Assembly (NCBI RefSeq): GCF_014192915.1
Contig: NZ_JACHYN010000003.1
Coordinates: forward strand, 310,001-374,000
Source: Azospirillum sp. OGB3
GTDB lineage: Bacteria > Pseudomonadota > Alphaproteobacteria > Azospirillales > Azospirillaceae
Direction: 5' to 3'
Length of the DNA stretch: 64,000 nt
Part shown: one piece after another, positions 19,433-29,773 of the stretch
Layout of the letters: each line of letters starts with the position of its first letter
Position numbering within the stretch: position 1 is the stretch's first letter
Position numbers and translations under genes: made by a program
The notes under the pieces: model-generated
Seen by the model: only the letters and a program-made list of their open reading frames with translations
Told to the model about the DNA's origin: nothing
The model's database searches: none

Positions 19433-20387
19433 CGGACCGATCCGTCAAATTTTCATTTTGGATCGTTTGCGATAAATGGCGTTTATCAGTCGGCGCCCCG
19501 TGCCGTTGCGCCCGCACGATCTCCAAGGCCATGTCCGCCACGATGGGCACCAGCGGGTTGTCGCTGTCCACCGGGTGGCAGATGGTGAAGTCGAGATCGG
19601 GCAGCGGGTCCTCCGCCGGGATCAGCCGCAGCAGCCCCTCGGCCAGCTCGCGCTCGATCACCGCGGGCGGGATGGCGCTGATTCCGATGCCGTCCAGGGT
19701 CATCCGCACGATGCTGGCGAGCGAGCTGTTGCCGTAGAAGCGCAGCGGGGGCAGGCCGGGCCGCTTGAACATCTGCTGGATGGCCACCGACGGCTTGGTC
19801 TGCCGCGAAAAGGTGATGACCGGGTAGCGCGCCAGATCGGCCAGCCCCAGCCGCCCGGCGGGCAGGTCGAGCGAGGGGCTGGCCACCCAGGCCATGGAGT
19901 AGCTGCTCAGTTCGTGGTTGCGCATGTCCGGCTCGGCCACCGGACCCAGCATGAAGGCGATGTCGAGGTCGTGCGCCAGCAACCCGTTGCGCAGATGGAT
20001 GGAGGTGTCGACCTCAATCTCCAGGCTGACCAGCGGGAAGCGGTTGTGCAGCCGCTCGATCAGGCGGCTCAACCAAGTGTGGACGATGGTTTCCGCCACG
20101 CCCAGCCGGATCAGCCCGCGCAGGGTCGTCGATTCGGCGACCGCGTGGACCAGCTCGGCCTGGAGCGTCAGCATCCGCTCGGCGTGGTCCAGCAGTTCCA
20201 TGCCCTTCAGCGTCAGCGTCACCCGCCGGGTGCCGCGGTTGAACAGCTGGACGCCCAGCTCCTTTTCCAACTGGGCGATGCGGGCGGAGATGGCCGGCTG
20301 TGTGGTGTTCAGCCGCCCCGCCGCGGCGCGGAAGCCGCCCAAACGGGCGATCCACACGAAGGCTTCCAAGTTCTTTAGGTCCAGCAT
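19425..20387 (-). CDS. LysR-type regulator of the 5-oxoproline operon
   Basis: The 320-residue protein has an N-terminal winged helix-turn-helix ([19 protein letters not shown], then [19 protein letters not shown]) and a periplasmic-binding-like effector domain. The ATG at 20387 matches the family start and has GGAG 10 bases upstream; the in-frame start at 20435 would add 16 atypical residues. It is the first gene of the operon and overlaps the DUF1445 gene, an arrangement that favours direct control of the operon and of itself. The 163-base region to the divergent efflux gene holds a direct repeat CTGTTAC (20416-20422 and 20426-20432) one helical turn apart, a possible operator. Confidence 0.88.
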   Translation of the reverse strand: MLDLKNLEAFVWIARLGGFRAAAGRLNTTQPAISARIAQLEKELGVQLFNRGTRRVTLTLKGMELLDHAERMLTLQAELVHAVAESTTLRGLIRLGVAETIVHTWLSRLIERLHNRFPLVSLEIEVDTSIHLRNGLLAHDLDIAFMLGPVAEPDMRNHELSSYSMAWVASPSLDLPAGRLGLADLARYPVITFSRQTKPSVAIQQMFKRPGLPPLRFYGNSSLASIVRMTLDGIGISAIPPAVIERELAEGLLRLIPAEDPLPDLDFTICHPVDSDNPLVPIVADMALEIVRAQRHGAPTDKRHLSQTIQNENLTDRSDA

Positions 20388-20550
20388 CGCCGAATTGCTC
20401 CGCAGCCCATACCCGCTGTTACAGTCTGTTACCAAATGGCTGTAGGATGGACATTAACCTGCAAAGCCTCTCCTGCGATAATGGGCCGCATTGCCTTATG
20501 GCGGGATGGCGCGCTCCGGCCGGACCGGGCAGCCCTACCGGGAGTTCGAT

Positions 20551-21735
20551 GTGACGAAACGCATAGCGCTGTTTGCGCTCCTGCTGGCCGCGCTGATGGG
20601 CGGCGGTTACTGGTACACCCACCGGGCGGGCGGGGCCGACGCGCAGACGGCGAAGGCCGCCGCCCCGGCCGGACCTCGCGCGCTCCCAGTGGTCATCCGC
20701 ACGGTCGAGCAGCGCGCGGTGCCGGAGCGGTTGGGCACCATCGGCTCGGTCCAGCCGGTGGCCGCCATCGCCATCAAGGCGCGCGTCGATTCGGTCGTCG
20801 AGACGGTCCACTTCACCGAGGGGCAGGAGGTGAAGGCGGGCGACCTGCTGTTCACCCTCGACTCCCGCGCGCTGGAGGCTCAGCTCCGTCAGGCCCAGGC
20901 CAATCTGGAGCGCGACCGCGCCAACCTCGACAAGGCGCGCGGCGACGTGAAGCGCTACGAGCAACTCGTCCGCTCCAACACCGTTGCCCGCCAGCAGTAC
21001 GACGCCGCGGTGGCCGCCGCCGACGCGCTGGAGGCCACCGTGAAGGCCGGGCAGGCGGCCATTGAGGCGGCCAAGGTCTCGCTCAGCTTCACCCGCATCG
21101 CTGCCCCCATGGACGGGCGCACCGGTGCGGTGAACGCCAAGCCCGGCACGATGGTGCGCGCGGCGGACGCCACGCCGCTGGTCACGCTGACCCAGCTCCG
21201 CCCGATCACCGTCGCCTTCAACGTGCCGGAACGCCATCTGCCGACCATCCGTGCGGCGATGGAGACGAGCAAGCTGGCGGTCACCGCCGGCATTCCGGGC
21301 GCCGCCGTGCCGCCCGCCGAGGGCGTCTTGAATTTCGTGGACAGCCAGGTCGACCAGCAGACCGGCACGATCCTGGTGAAGGGCCAGTTCGAGAACGCCG
21401 ACACGCGGCTGTGGCCGGGCCAGTTCGTCGACGTGGTTCTGACCCTGCGGGTCGAGCCGCAGGCCCTGACCCTGCCGGAAGAGGCGGTGCAGACCGGCCA
21501 GCAGGGCCGTTTCGTCTATGTGGTCAAGCCCGACGACACGGTGGAAATCCGCAACGTCACCGTGGCGCGCAGCCAGGAGGGCACCGCCGTCATCGCCGAC
21601 GGGGTGCAGGCCGGTGAGCGCGTGGTGGTCGACGGCCAGTCCCGCCTGTATCCCGGCGCCAAGGTCGCCGCCGCCAAGAACGGCGGCAAGGAGGGGGCCA
21701 ACGGCAAGGCTCCCCTCACCGGAGGCGCGTCATGA
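20551..21735 (+). CDS. RND efflux periplasmic adaptor (MdtA-like)
   Basis: The 394-residue membrane fusion protein links an inner-membrane RND pump to the outer membrane. It starts with an uncleaved or cleaved hydrophobic segment (residues 4-24), then a lipoyl half-motif VDSVVETVHFTEGQEVKAGD, a helical hairpin, and the second half SFTRIAAPMDGRTGAVNAKPG. The GTG at 20551 is chosen because GGGAG lies 7 bases upstream and the hydrophobic anchor begins at once; the TTG at 20491 is less likely. The stop overlaps the pump gene by four bases. No outer-membrane channel gene is adjacent. Confidence 0.92.
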   Translation: MTKRIALFALLLAALMGGGYWYTHRAGGADAQTAKAAAPAGPRALPVVIRTVEQRAVPERLGTIGSVQPVAAIAIKARVDSVVETVHFTEGQEVKAGDLLFTLDSRALEAQLRQAQANLERDRANLDKARGDVKRYEQLVRSNTVARQQYDAAVAAADALEATVKAGQAAIEAAKVSLSFTRIAAPMDGRTGAVNAKPGTMVRAADATPLVTLTQLRPITVAFNVPERHLPTIRAAMETSKLAVTAGIPGAAVPPAEGVLNFVDSQVDQQTGTILVKGQFENADTRLWPGQFVDVVLTLRVEPQALTLPEEAVQTGQQGRFVYVVKPDDTVEIRNVTVARSQEGTAVIADGVQAGERVVVDGQSRLYPGAKVAAAKNGGKEGANGKAPLTGGAS

Positions 21736-24700
21736 CCCTCTCGGAGCTGTGCATCCGCCGTCCGGTGATGACCATCCTGCTGACGGCGGCGCTGGTTCTG
21801 GGGGGGCTCGCGGCCTACCGCCAATTGCCCGTCGCGGCGCTGCCGCGGGTGGACTTCCCGGTCATCAACGTCTCCGCCACGCTGCCCGGCGCCAGCCCGG
21901 AAACCATGGCGGCCTCGGTCGCCAGCCCGCTGGAGCGTGAATTCTCGACCATCGCCGGCATCGACACGATCACCTCGACGTCGAGCCTCGGCAACACCTC
22001 CATCACCATCCAGTTCGTCCTGGAGCGCGACATCGACGCCGCCGCTCAGGACGTCCAGGCGGCCATTGCCCGCACCCAGCGCCGCCTGCCGGCGGAGATG
22101 ACCACCGCGCCCAGCTATCGCAAGGTGAATCCGGCCGACCAGCCGGTGCTGATGCTGGCGCTGTCGTCGCCGACGCTGACGCTGTCGTCGCTGAACGACT
22201 TCGCGGAGACCGCGGTCCAGCCCAAGGTCGCCACCCTGCCGGGCGTCGCCCAGGTGCAGATCTACGGCGCGCAGAAATACGCCGTGCGCGTCCAGGTCGA
22301 CCCCAACGCGCTGGCCGTGCGCGGCATCGGCATCGACGAGCTTCAGCGGTCGCTGGCCGCCGCCAACGCCAACACGCCGGTCGGCACGCTGTCCGGGGCC
22401 AAGCAGCAGCTCGTGCTGGCCGCCAACCCGCAGCTTCCCGATGCCGAGGCCTTTCGCGGCCTGATCGTCGCCTACCGCAACGGCGCCCCGGTCCGGCTGG
22501 GCGACGTGGCGACCGTTCTGGACAGCGTCGAGAACGCCCGCACGGCGAGCTGGCACAACGGCACCCGCGCCATCGTGATGGCCGTGCAGCGCCAACCCGA
22601 CGCCAACACGGTGGACGTGGTGGACCGGGTGCGCAACCTGCTGCCCACCTTCCGCGCGCAGCTTCCGCCCAGCGCCAAGGTGGAGGTGGTGAACGACCGG
22701 TCCACCTCGATCCGCGAGGCGGTGGAGGACGTCCAGTTCACGCTGGGCCTGACCATCGCGCTGGTCGTTCTGGTCATCTTCCTGTTCCTGCGTCGCCTGA
22801 CGGCGACGATGATCCCGGCGCTGACCGTGCCGATCTCGCTGATCGCGACGGCGGGCGGGATGCATCTGATGGGCTTCTCCATCGACAACATCTCGCTGAT
22901 GGCGCTGACGCTGGCGGTCGGCCTCGTCGTCGACGACGCCATCGTGATGATGGAGAACATCGTCCGCTACGTCGAAGAGGGGATGCAGCCCTTCGAGGCG
23001 GCCCTCAAGGGCTCGCGGGAGATCGGCTTCACCATCATCTCCATCACTGTATCGCTGGTGGCCGTCTTCATCCCGATCCTGCTGATGGGCGGGGTGGTCG
23101 GGCGCGTCTTCCACGAGTTCGCTCTGGTGGTGACCATGGCGATCAGCGCCTCGGCCTTCGTGGCGCTGACGCTGACGCCGATGATGTGCGCCCGCATGCT
23201 GACCCACGAACCGCACGGCGCCAAGGAGGGCTGGTTCGGCCGCGTCCTGGAGGGCGGGTTCAGCGCGCTGCACCGCGGCTACGCCGTGACCCTGCGGATG
23301 GCGCTGAGGCACCGCCCGGTGATGGGGCTGGTCATGATCGCGACGGTGGTGGGCTCGGCCCTGCTGTTCCAGGCCATCCCCAAGGGCTTCTTCCCGACCG
23401 AGGACATCGGCCAGATCACCGTCTCGACGGAGGCGGCACCCGACATCTCCTTCCCGGCCATGGCCGAGCGGCAGCAGGAGGTGGCTCGGATCATCCAGGC
23501 CCACCCGGCGGTGGCGGACATGACCTCGTCGGTCGCCATCGGCGGCAATTCGGTGAACACCGGCCGCATGTTCGTCGTGCTGAAGCCGCGCGCCGAGCGG
23601 CCGCCGGCGGGCGAGGTGATCCAGCAGCTCCGCCGCCAGCTTGCCGGGATTCCCGGCATGGCGGTCTACATGCAGCCGGTGCAGAATCTGCGCATCGGCG
23701 GCCGTTCGTCCAAGAACGAGTTCCAGTACACCATCCAGGGCTTGAACACGGAGGAGTTGTACGCGTGGTCCGCAAGACTGGAGCGGGCGATGCACGACAT
23801 TCCGATCCTCCAGGACGTGACCAGCGACCTCCAGCTCAACAGCCCGCAGGCCTATGTGCATGTGGACCGCGAGAAGGCGGCGACGCTGGGGATCGGGGTC
23901 GATCAGGTGCGCTCCACCCTCTACAGCGCCTTCGGCCAGCGGCAGGTGTCGACGATCTACACGCCGACCAACGACTATCAGGTGCTGATCGAGCTGGCGC
24001 CCAAGTACCAGCAGGACGACAACGCGCTGTCGCGAATCTATGTGCGCTCCGGCTCCGGCAAGCTGGTGCCGCTGGACGCCTTCGCCAGCGTGCAGCGCAC
24101 CGCCGGGCCGCTGACGGTCAACCATCAGGGCCAGCTTCCCGCCGTCACCCTGTCCTTCAACGTGGCGCCCGGCCATTCGCTGGGCGAGGCGGTGAACGCC
24201 GTCCGGCAGGCGGAGCTGGAGATGGCCCTGCCGCCGGGCATCACCACCGGCTTCGCCGGCACCGCCCAGGTGTTCGAGGATGCGCAGAAGAGCCAGGGCC
24301 TGCTTCTGCTCGCCGCGGTGCTGGTGATCTACATCGTGCTCGGCGTGCTGTACGAGAGCTTCATCCACCCGCTGACCATCCTGTCCGGCCTGCCGTCCGC
24401 GGCCATCGGGGCGCTGGCGACGCTGATGGTGTTCGGGCAGGAGCTGAGCGTCATCGCGATCATCGGCATCCTGATGCTGATCGGCATCGTGAAGAAGAAC
24501 GCGATCATGATGATCGACTTCGCCATCGACGCGCAGCGCAACCAGGGCATGACCGCGCGCGAGGCGATCGAGCAGGCCTGCCTGCTGCGCTTCCGCCCGA
24601 TCATGATGACGACCATGGCGGCGATCATGGGCACCCTGCCCATCGCCGTCGCCCACGGCGCCGCCGCAGAGCTTCGCCAGCCGCTCGGCCTCGCGGTGGT

Positions 24701-24854
24701 TGGCGGCCTGTGCGTGTCGCAGATCCTGACGCTCTACATCACGCCGGTCCTGTTCCTCTACATGGAGGACGCCGGCAACGCCGTCTCCCGCCTGTGGAAA
24801 CGCCGTCACGGCGCCGCCCCGGAGGCGCCGCACCCGGTGCCGGGCGCGGAATGA
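21732..24854 (+). CDS. RND efflux permease, HAE1 family
   Basis: The 1040-residue protein is a proton-driven efflux pump of the AcrB/MdtB type. It has the usual twelve-helix layout with two large periplasmic loops, the N-terminus MTLSELCIRRPVMTILL and the proton-relay pair in VGLVVDDAIVMMEN. Likely substrates are drugs, bile-like compounds or plant phenolics, but sequence does not decide this. It is translationally coupled (ATGA) to the adaptor upstream. A long antisense open frame across it is only a codon-bias shadow. Confidence 0.94.
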   Translation: MTLSELCIRRPVMTILLTAALVLGGLAAYRQLPVAALPRVDFPVINVSATLPGASPETMAASVASPLEREFSTIAGIDTITSTSSLGNTSITIQFVLERDIDAAAQDVQAAIARTQRRLPAEMTTAPSYRKVNPADQPVLMLALSSPTLTLSSLNDFAETAVQPKVATLPGVAQVQIYGAQKYAVRVQVDPNALAVRGIGIDELQRSLAAANANTPVGTLSGAKQQLVLAANPQLPDAEAFRGLIVAYRNGAPVRLGDVATVLDSVENARTASWHNGTRAIVMAVQRQPDANTVDVVDRVRNLLPTFRAQLPPSAKVEVVNDRSTSIREAVEDVQFTLGLTIALVVLVIFLFLRRLTATMIPALTVPISLIATAGGMHLMGFSIDNISLMALTLAVGLVVDDAIVMMENIVRYVEEGMQPFEAALKGSREIGFTIISITVSLVAVFIPILLMGGVVGRVFHEFALVVTMAISASAFVALTLTPMMCARMLTHEPHGAKEGWFGRVLEGGFSALHRGYAVTLRMALRHRPVMGLVMIATVVGSALLFQAIPKGFFPTEDIGQITVSTEAAPDISFPAMAERQQEVARIIQAHPAVADMTSSVAIGGNSVNTGRMFVVLKPRAERPPAGEVIQQLRRQLAGIPGMAVYMQPVQNLRIGGRSSKNEFQYTIQGLNTEELYAWSARLERAMHDIPILQDVTSDLQLNSPQAYVHVDREKAATLGIGVDQVRSTLYSAFGQRQVSTIYTPTNDYQVLIELAPKYQQDDNALSRIYVRSGSGKLVPLDAFASVQRTAGPLTVNHQGQLPAVTLSFNVAPGHSLGEAVNAVRQAELEMALPPGITTGFAGTAQVFEDAQKSQGLLLLAAVLVIYIVLGVLYESFIHPLTILSGLPSAAIGALATLMVFGQELSVIAIIGILMLIGIVKKNAIMMIDFAIDAQRNQGMTAREAIEQACLLRFRPIMMTTMAAIMGTLPIAVAHGAAAELRQPLGLAVVGGLCVSQILTLYITPVLFLYMEDAGNAVSRLWKRRHGAAPEAPHPVPGAE

Positions 24855-24864
24855 GCGGCGAAGG

Positions 24865-25755
24865 CTAGGTGGCGCCGCCGGCCAGCCGCGTCACCAGCTC
24901 GCGGCTGTGGCTGGGCAGGGCGCCCAGCCGGCGGACGCAGACGACCAGCGAGCGGACCGCCCAGGGGTCGGTCAGGCGCACCGTGCGGATTTTCGTGAAG
25001 CGGCGGCAGCGCTTCGCCGAGGCTTCCGGGACGATGCCGAGCCCCACCCCCTGCTCGACCATCCGGCAGATCCCGTCGAAGCCGCGCACCCGCACGCGCA
25101 GCTTCAGCGGGCGGCCGGCACGGATGGCGTGCTCGTTGATGTGCTGCTGAAGGGCGTTGCGCGTCGCCAGCCCGACGAAATCCTCCTCCAGAACCTCGCG
25201 CAAGGCGACGCTGCGTCGGTTGGCCAGCGGGTGGCCGTGCGGGGTGACCAGCACCATGCGGTCGGTGCGGAAAGGAAAGACCTCCAGCCCCGACAGGTCG
25301 GCGTGATCGGACACCACCCCGGCGTCGGCCAGACCCTCCGCCACCGCCCGCACGATCTCGTGGCTGGGCCTTTCCTCCAGATCGATGTCGATGTTGGGAT
25401 GGGCGGCGAGGAAGGGCGCCAGGGCCTCCGGCAGGAATTCCGCCAGGGCGGCGGTGTTGGAGAGCAGCCGGACATGGCCCTTCAGCCCCTTGGCGTAATC
25501 GCCCAGCTCGCCGCGCATCCGCTCCACCTGCTGGAGGAGGAGGCGGGCGTGATGGACCAGCGCCTCACCCGCCGGGGTCGGGCGGACGCCGCGCCGTCCG
25601 CGCTCCAGCAGCGGCACGCCGAGCGTCTCCTCCATCCCGCGGATTCGCGCGCTCGCCGAGGCGAGGGCGAGGTGCGTGCGCTCCGCGCCGTGGGTGATGC
25701 TCTCCGCCTCCGCCACGTTCAGGAACAGCCGCAGGTCGGTCAGGTCGAAGCGCAT
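24865..25755 (-). CDS. LysR-type regulator divergent from a TauE/SafE gene
   Basis: The 296-residue protein has the LysR DNA-binding domain at its N-terminus (MRFDLTDLRLFLNVAEAES) and an effector domain with VRVRGFDGICRMVEQGVGLG. It lies back to back with the TauE/SafE permease 103 bases away, the usual arrangement for a regulator and its target. It converges on the RND gene, leaving 10 bases between stops. The effector is unknown. Confidence 0.9.
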   Translation of the reverse strand: MRFDLTDLRLFLNVAEAESITHGAERTHLALASASARIRGMEETLGVPLLERGRRGVRPTPAGEALVHHARLLLQQVERMRGELGDYAKGLKGHVRLLSNTAALAEFLPEALAPFLAAHPNIDIDLEERPSHEIVRAVAEGLADAGVVSDHADLSGLEVFPFRTDRMVLVTPHGHPLANRRSVALREVLEEDFVGLATRNALQQHINEHAIRAGRPLKLRVRVRGFDGICRMVEQGVGLGIVPEASAKRCRRFTKIRTVRLTDPWAVRSLVVCVRRLGALPSHSRELVTRLAGGAT

Positions 25756-25857
25756 GGGCGGGTCTCCGGCAGGATAGAGCAGCCTTCGTCCAGCCCGAAG
25801 GCTGACTGCGTGACATCCACATTGCCGGAAGCCGTGGCCGGGCTTCAAGTGGTGAGC

Positions 25858-26607
25858 ATGACCGACCTTCCCCTCCTCATCGTCGCCGCCATGGCCCTGA
25901 CCTTCCTGCTGGCCGGGTTCGTCAAGGGCATGATCGGCCTGGGCCTGCCGACCGTCGCCATGGGTCTGCTCGGCCTCGTCATGCCGCCCGCCGAGGCGGC
26001 GGTGATCCTCATCGTGCCTTCGCTGGTGACGAATCTCTGGCAACTGGCCTTCGGCCCCGGCCTCGGCGCCACCATCGAGCGGTTCTGGCCGATGATGCTG
26101 GGGATCACGCTGGGCACCTGGGCCGGGGCGGGGCTGCTGGCCGGCGCCTCGTCGGGGCAGGCGGCGGCGGCGCTGGGCGGGGCGTTGGCGCTCTACGCGG
26201 TGGCCGGGCTGGTGAGGCTGCCGTTGCGGGTTCCGCCCGCAGCGGAATCCTGGCTGTCGCCGCTGGTTGGCGTGGCGACCGGTGTGGTGACGGCGGCCAC
26301 CGGGGTCTTCGTCATCCCCGCCGTGCCCTATCTCCAGGCGCTCGATCTGGAGCGCGACCGGCTCATCCAGGCGCTCGGCCTGTCCTTCACCGTGTCCACC
26401 CTGGCTCTGGCCGCCGGGCTGGCGCAACACGGGCTGTTCGACGGCACGCTGGCCTGGGGCTCATTGGCCTCGCTGCTGCCGGCGCTCGCCGGGATGGCGC
26501 TCGGCCAGAGCCTCCGCCGGCGGGTGCGGGCGGAGGTGTTCCGGCGCTGCTTCTTCCTCGGCCTGCTGGCGCTCGGGCTGTTCCTGATGCTGGAGCATCT
26601 GGGGTGA
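25858..26607 (+). CDS. TauE/SafE family membrane permease
   Basis: The 249-residue protein has eight hydrophobic segments in two repeats and the family features LLAGFVKGMIGLGLPTVAMG and GVATGVVTAATGVFVIP. Family members export or import sulfite, sulfoacetate and related organosulfur anions. The ATG at 25858 follows directly after an in-frame GTG at 25852 that could also be used. The divergent LysR gene probably controls it. The substrate is not determined by the sequence. Confidence 0.88.
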   Translation: MTDLPLLIVAAMALTFLLAGFVKGMIGLGLPTVAMGLLGLVMPPAEAAVILIVPSLVTNLWQLAFGPGLGATIERFWPMMLGITLGTWAGAGLLAGASSGQAAAALGGALALYAVAGLVRLPLRVPPAAESWLSPLVGVATGVVTAATGVFVIPAVPYLQALDLERDRLIQALGLSFTVSTLALAAGLAQHGLFDGTLAWGSLASLLPALAGMALGQSLRRRVRAEVFRRCFFLGLLALGLFLMLEHLG

Positions 26608-26610
26608 TGA

Positions 26611-29600
26611 CTATTCGGCAGCCGTGCCCTGTGCGGCCGTGCCGTGCGCCACCGCGTCCGGGTCCTTGTGGGCGAACCAGCGCTTGAAGCGCCGGGACAG
26701 CGCGTCGAGGTAGGTCAGGATCACCGGAACCACCAGGAGGGTGAGCAGGGTGGAGCTGATGAGGCCGCCGATCACCGCGTGGGCCATGGGGGCGCGCTGC
26801 TGAGCGCCCTCGCCGATGCCGAGCGCCAGCGGGATCATGCCGAAGATCATCGCCATGGTGGTCATCACGATGGGGCGCAGCCGGATGATGCCGGCCTCCA
26901 CCACCGCGTCGCGCAGGTCCACCCCGCGGGCGCGGGCCTGGTTGGCGAAGTCGACCAGCAGGATGGCGTTCTTGGTCACCAGACCCATCAGCATGATGAA
27001 GCCGATGGCGCTGAAGATGTTCAGGGTGGAGCCGGCGACCAGAAGCCCCAGGAACACCCCGACCAGCGACAGCGGCAGCGACATCATGATGGCGATGGGC
27101 TGGAGGAAGCTGCCGAACTGCGAGGCCAGGATCAGGTAGATCAGGATCACCGCCAGCAGCAGCGCCTGGGTGGCGTAGGCCGACGTCTCGGCGATGTCCT
27201 TGGTCGAGCCGCCGAAGACGATGCGGTAGCCGGGCGGCAGCTTGATCTCCGCGATGGCCGCCTGAAGCTCCTTGCCGGCGTCGCCCGCCGGGCGGCCCTG
27301 GACGTTGGCCTGGACGTTCACCTCGCGCGACAGGTCGCGGCGGTTGATCTGCGAGGCGCCGAGCGTCGTCTCGACCCGGCTGACCTGCGACAGCGGCACC
27401 ATGCGCGGCGCCCCCTCGGCGTCGTTGGAGCCCGTCAGGTAGATGCGGTCGAGGTCGGCGCGGCCCACCCGGTCGTTTTCCGGCAGGCGGACCAGCACGT
27501 CGTAGGTCTCGCCGTCAGGCGCCTTCCAGGTGGACACCTTGTCGCCGGCGAAGAGCGGACGCAGCGTGTTCGCCACCTGCGCCGTGCCGACGCCGAGATC
27601 GCTCGCCAGATCGCGCTCCAGCCGCACCGACAGGGTCGGCTTGGCCGCCTTCAGGCTGACGTCCACGTCCACGAAGCCGCGGATGCCGGCCATGGCGGCG
27701 GTCACCTGCTTGCCGATGCGATCCAGCTCCGCGATGTCGCGGCCTTGGACGGACACCTGGATCTGCTTCTGCACGCCGCCGACGCCGGGAATGCCGATGC
27801 CGATCTGGACGCCGGGGATCGCCGACAGCCGTTCGCGCAGCGGCGGGGCCAGGGTGTTCGGGGTGCGCGTGCGCTGGTCGATCGGCTTCAGCCGGACATA
27901 GACGCTGCCCCGGTTCTTGCCGACCGACGCACCCGTGTTGACCGTGGAGTAGGTGTAGGCGACCTCCGGAAACTCGCGGATCGCCGCCTCGACCTGCCGC
28001 AGCTTGGCCGCCGTGTAGTCGAGCGACGACCCGACCGGCGTCTCCACATCGACGATGGATTCCCCGAGGTCGGCGGCGGGCACGAACTCGACGCCGATGC
28101 GCGGCACCAGGAAGAAGCTGCCGACGAAGATCCCGAGCGCCATCAGCAGGACCAGCCAGCGCCAGCGCAGCGCCCAGCGGAGCGTCCGGCCATAGACCCG
28201 CGCCAGCGCGTCGAAGGCGGCCTGGAAGCCCGCCGCGAAGCGCCCGAAGACGCCGCGTCCGTGTCGCCCGTGGGCCGCCGGGTCGTACCACAGGCTGGAC
28301 AGCATGGGGTCCAGCGTGAAGGACACGAACAGCGAGATCAGCACCGCCGCCGACACGGTGATGCCGAACTGCAGAAAGAAGCGCCCGATGATGCCGCCCA
28401 TGAAGGCCACGGGCAGGAACACCGCCACGATGGTCAGCGTGGTCGCCAGGACGGCCAGCCCGATTTCCTTGGTGCCGTCCAGCGCCGCCTGCCGGTGCCC
28501 CTGGCCCTTGCCCAGGTGGCGCATGATGTTCTCGCGCACCACGATGGCGTCGTCGATCAGGATGCCGATGGCCAGCGACAGCGCCATCAGCGTCATCGTG
28601 TTCAGGGTGAAGCCGAAGGCCGCCAGCACGCCGAAGGTGCCCATCACCGCCACCGGCAGGGTCAGCGCGGTGATCACCGTGCTGCGCCAGGAGCCCAGGA
28701 AGACCATGACGATGGCGATGGTCAGCACGCCGCCCTCGACCAGCGTGCGCTGCACGTTGCTCAGCGAGTTGGTGATCCCGCGCGAGGTGTCGCGCACCAC
28801 CTCCAGGGCGACGTCGGAGGGCAGGGAGCCGTCGCGGCGCAGCTCGTCCAGCGCCTTGTAGAGGCCGCGCGCCACCTCCACCGTGTTGGAGCCCTGGATC
28901 TTCACCACATCGACGGCCAGCGCCGGCTGTCCGTTGAACAGGGCGACCGAATCCTGCTCCTCCTGGCCGTCGAGCACCTCGGCGACTTGGCGCAGCCGCA
29001 CCGGCTCGCCGCCGCGGCGGGTGACGATGATGTCGAGAAGTTCGCGCGGGTTGATGACGCGGCCGTCGACCTGAACGACGCGCTCCGCCCCGTTGCCGGA
29101 GACGGTGCCGGCCGGGATGTCCTGGTTCTCGTCGCGGATCGCCGTGAGGACCTGATCGACGCCGACGCCCAGCGCCTCCAGCCGTTCGGGGCGCAGCCGC
29201 ACCTGAACCTGCCGCTTGACCCCGCCGGCGATGGTCGCCCGCCCGACGCCGCGCACGTTCTGCAGGCGCTTCAGGACGATCTGGTCGGCCATGGTGGTCA
29301 GGTCGCGCAAGGACCGGATGTCCGACTTGACCGCGAGGGACAGGATGGGCTGGTCGTCCGGGTTGAAGCGGGTGATCTGCGGGTCCTTCACCTCGTCCCG
29401 GAACCTGGGGCGCAGGGCCGACACCTTCTCGCGCACGTCCTGCAACGCCTGGGTGGAGGCGGTCTTCAGGTCAAACTCGGCGATCACCACCGACTGGCTC
29501 TCGTAGGAGCGGGAGGTCAGCGTCTTGATGCCGGCGATGGTGTTGACCGCGTCCTCGACGGGACGGGTGACGTCGGTCTCGACCGATTCCGGGCTGGCGC

Positions 29601-29757
29601 CGGGGTACTCGGTGGAGATGACGACCAGCGGGAAATCCACGTCGGGAAACTGGTCGACGCCCAGCCGGTTGTAGGAGAACAGGCCCAGCACCATCAGCGC
29701 CACCATCATCATGGTGGCGAAAACGGGGTTGTCGACGCTGATGCGGGTGATCGGCAT
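26611..29757 (-). CDS. RND efflux permease of the TetR-controlled system
   Basis: The 1048-residue pump has the standard HAE1 pattern: N-terminus MPITRISVDNPVFATMM, proton-relay residues in AIGILIDDAIVVRENI, and repeated periplasmic domains. It is the last gene of the TetR-adaptor-pump operon and starts 16 bases after the adaptor stop. It is not closely similar to the other pump in the window, so the two are separate systems. It converges with the TauE/SafE gene with three bases between stops. Confidence 0.94.
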   Translation of the reverse strand: MPITRISVDNPVFATMMMVALMVLGLFSYNRLGVDQFPDVDFPLVVISTEYPGASPESVETDVTRPVEDAVNTIAGIKTLTSRSYESQSVVIAEFDLKTASTQALQDVREKVSALRPRFRDEVKDPQITRFNPDDQPILSLAVKSDIRSLRDLTTMADQIVLKRLQNVRGVGRATIAGGVKRQVQVRLRPERLEALGVGVDQVLTAIRDENQDIPAGTVSGNGAERVVQVDGRVINPRELLDIIVTRRGGEPVRLRQVAEVLDGQEEQDSVALFNGQPALAVDVVKIQGSNTVEVARGLYKALDELRRDGSLPSDVALEVVRDTSRGITNSLSNVQRTLVEGGVLTIAIVMVFLGSWRSTVITALTLPVAVMGTFGVLAAFGFTLNTMTLMALSLAIGILIDDAIVVRENIMRHLGKGQGHRQAALDGTKEIGLAVLATTLTIVAVFLPVAFMGGIIGRFFLQFGITVSAAVLISLFVSFTLDPMLSSLWYDPAAHGRHGRGVFGRFAAGFQAAFDALARVYGRTLRWALRWRWLVLLMALGIFVGSFFLVPRIGVEFVPAADLGESIVDVETPVGSSLDYTAAKLRQVEAAIREFPEVAYTYSTVNTGASVGKNRGSVYVRLKPIDQRTRTPNTLAPPLRERLSAIPGVQIGIGIPGVGGVQKQIQVSVQGRDIAELDRIGKQVTAAMAGIRGFVDVDVSLKAAKPTLSVRLERDLASDLGVGTAQVANTLRPLFAGDKVSTWKAPDGETYDVLVRLPENDRVGRADLDRIYLTGSNDAEGAPRMVPLSQVSRVETTLGASQINRRDLSREVNVQANVQGRPAGDAGKELQAAIAEIKLPPGYRIVFGGSTKDIAETSAYATQALLLAVILIYLILASQFGSFLQPIAIMMSLPLSLVGVFLGLLVAGSTLNIFSAIGFIMLMGLVTKNAILLVDFANQARARGVDLRDAVVEAGIIRLRPIVMTTMAMIFGMIPLALGIGEGAQQRAPMAHAVIGGLISSTLLTLLVVPVILTYLDALSRRFKRWFAHKDPDAVAHGTAAQGTAAE

Positions 29758-29773
29758 GGCGCGGCCCGCTCCC

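Noticed and set aside
21516..24833. An 1105-codon open frame antisense to the RND pump
   Set aside because: It is a high-GC shadow with low-complexity His/Asp/Arg/Gln-rich sequence and no domain.
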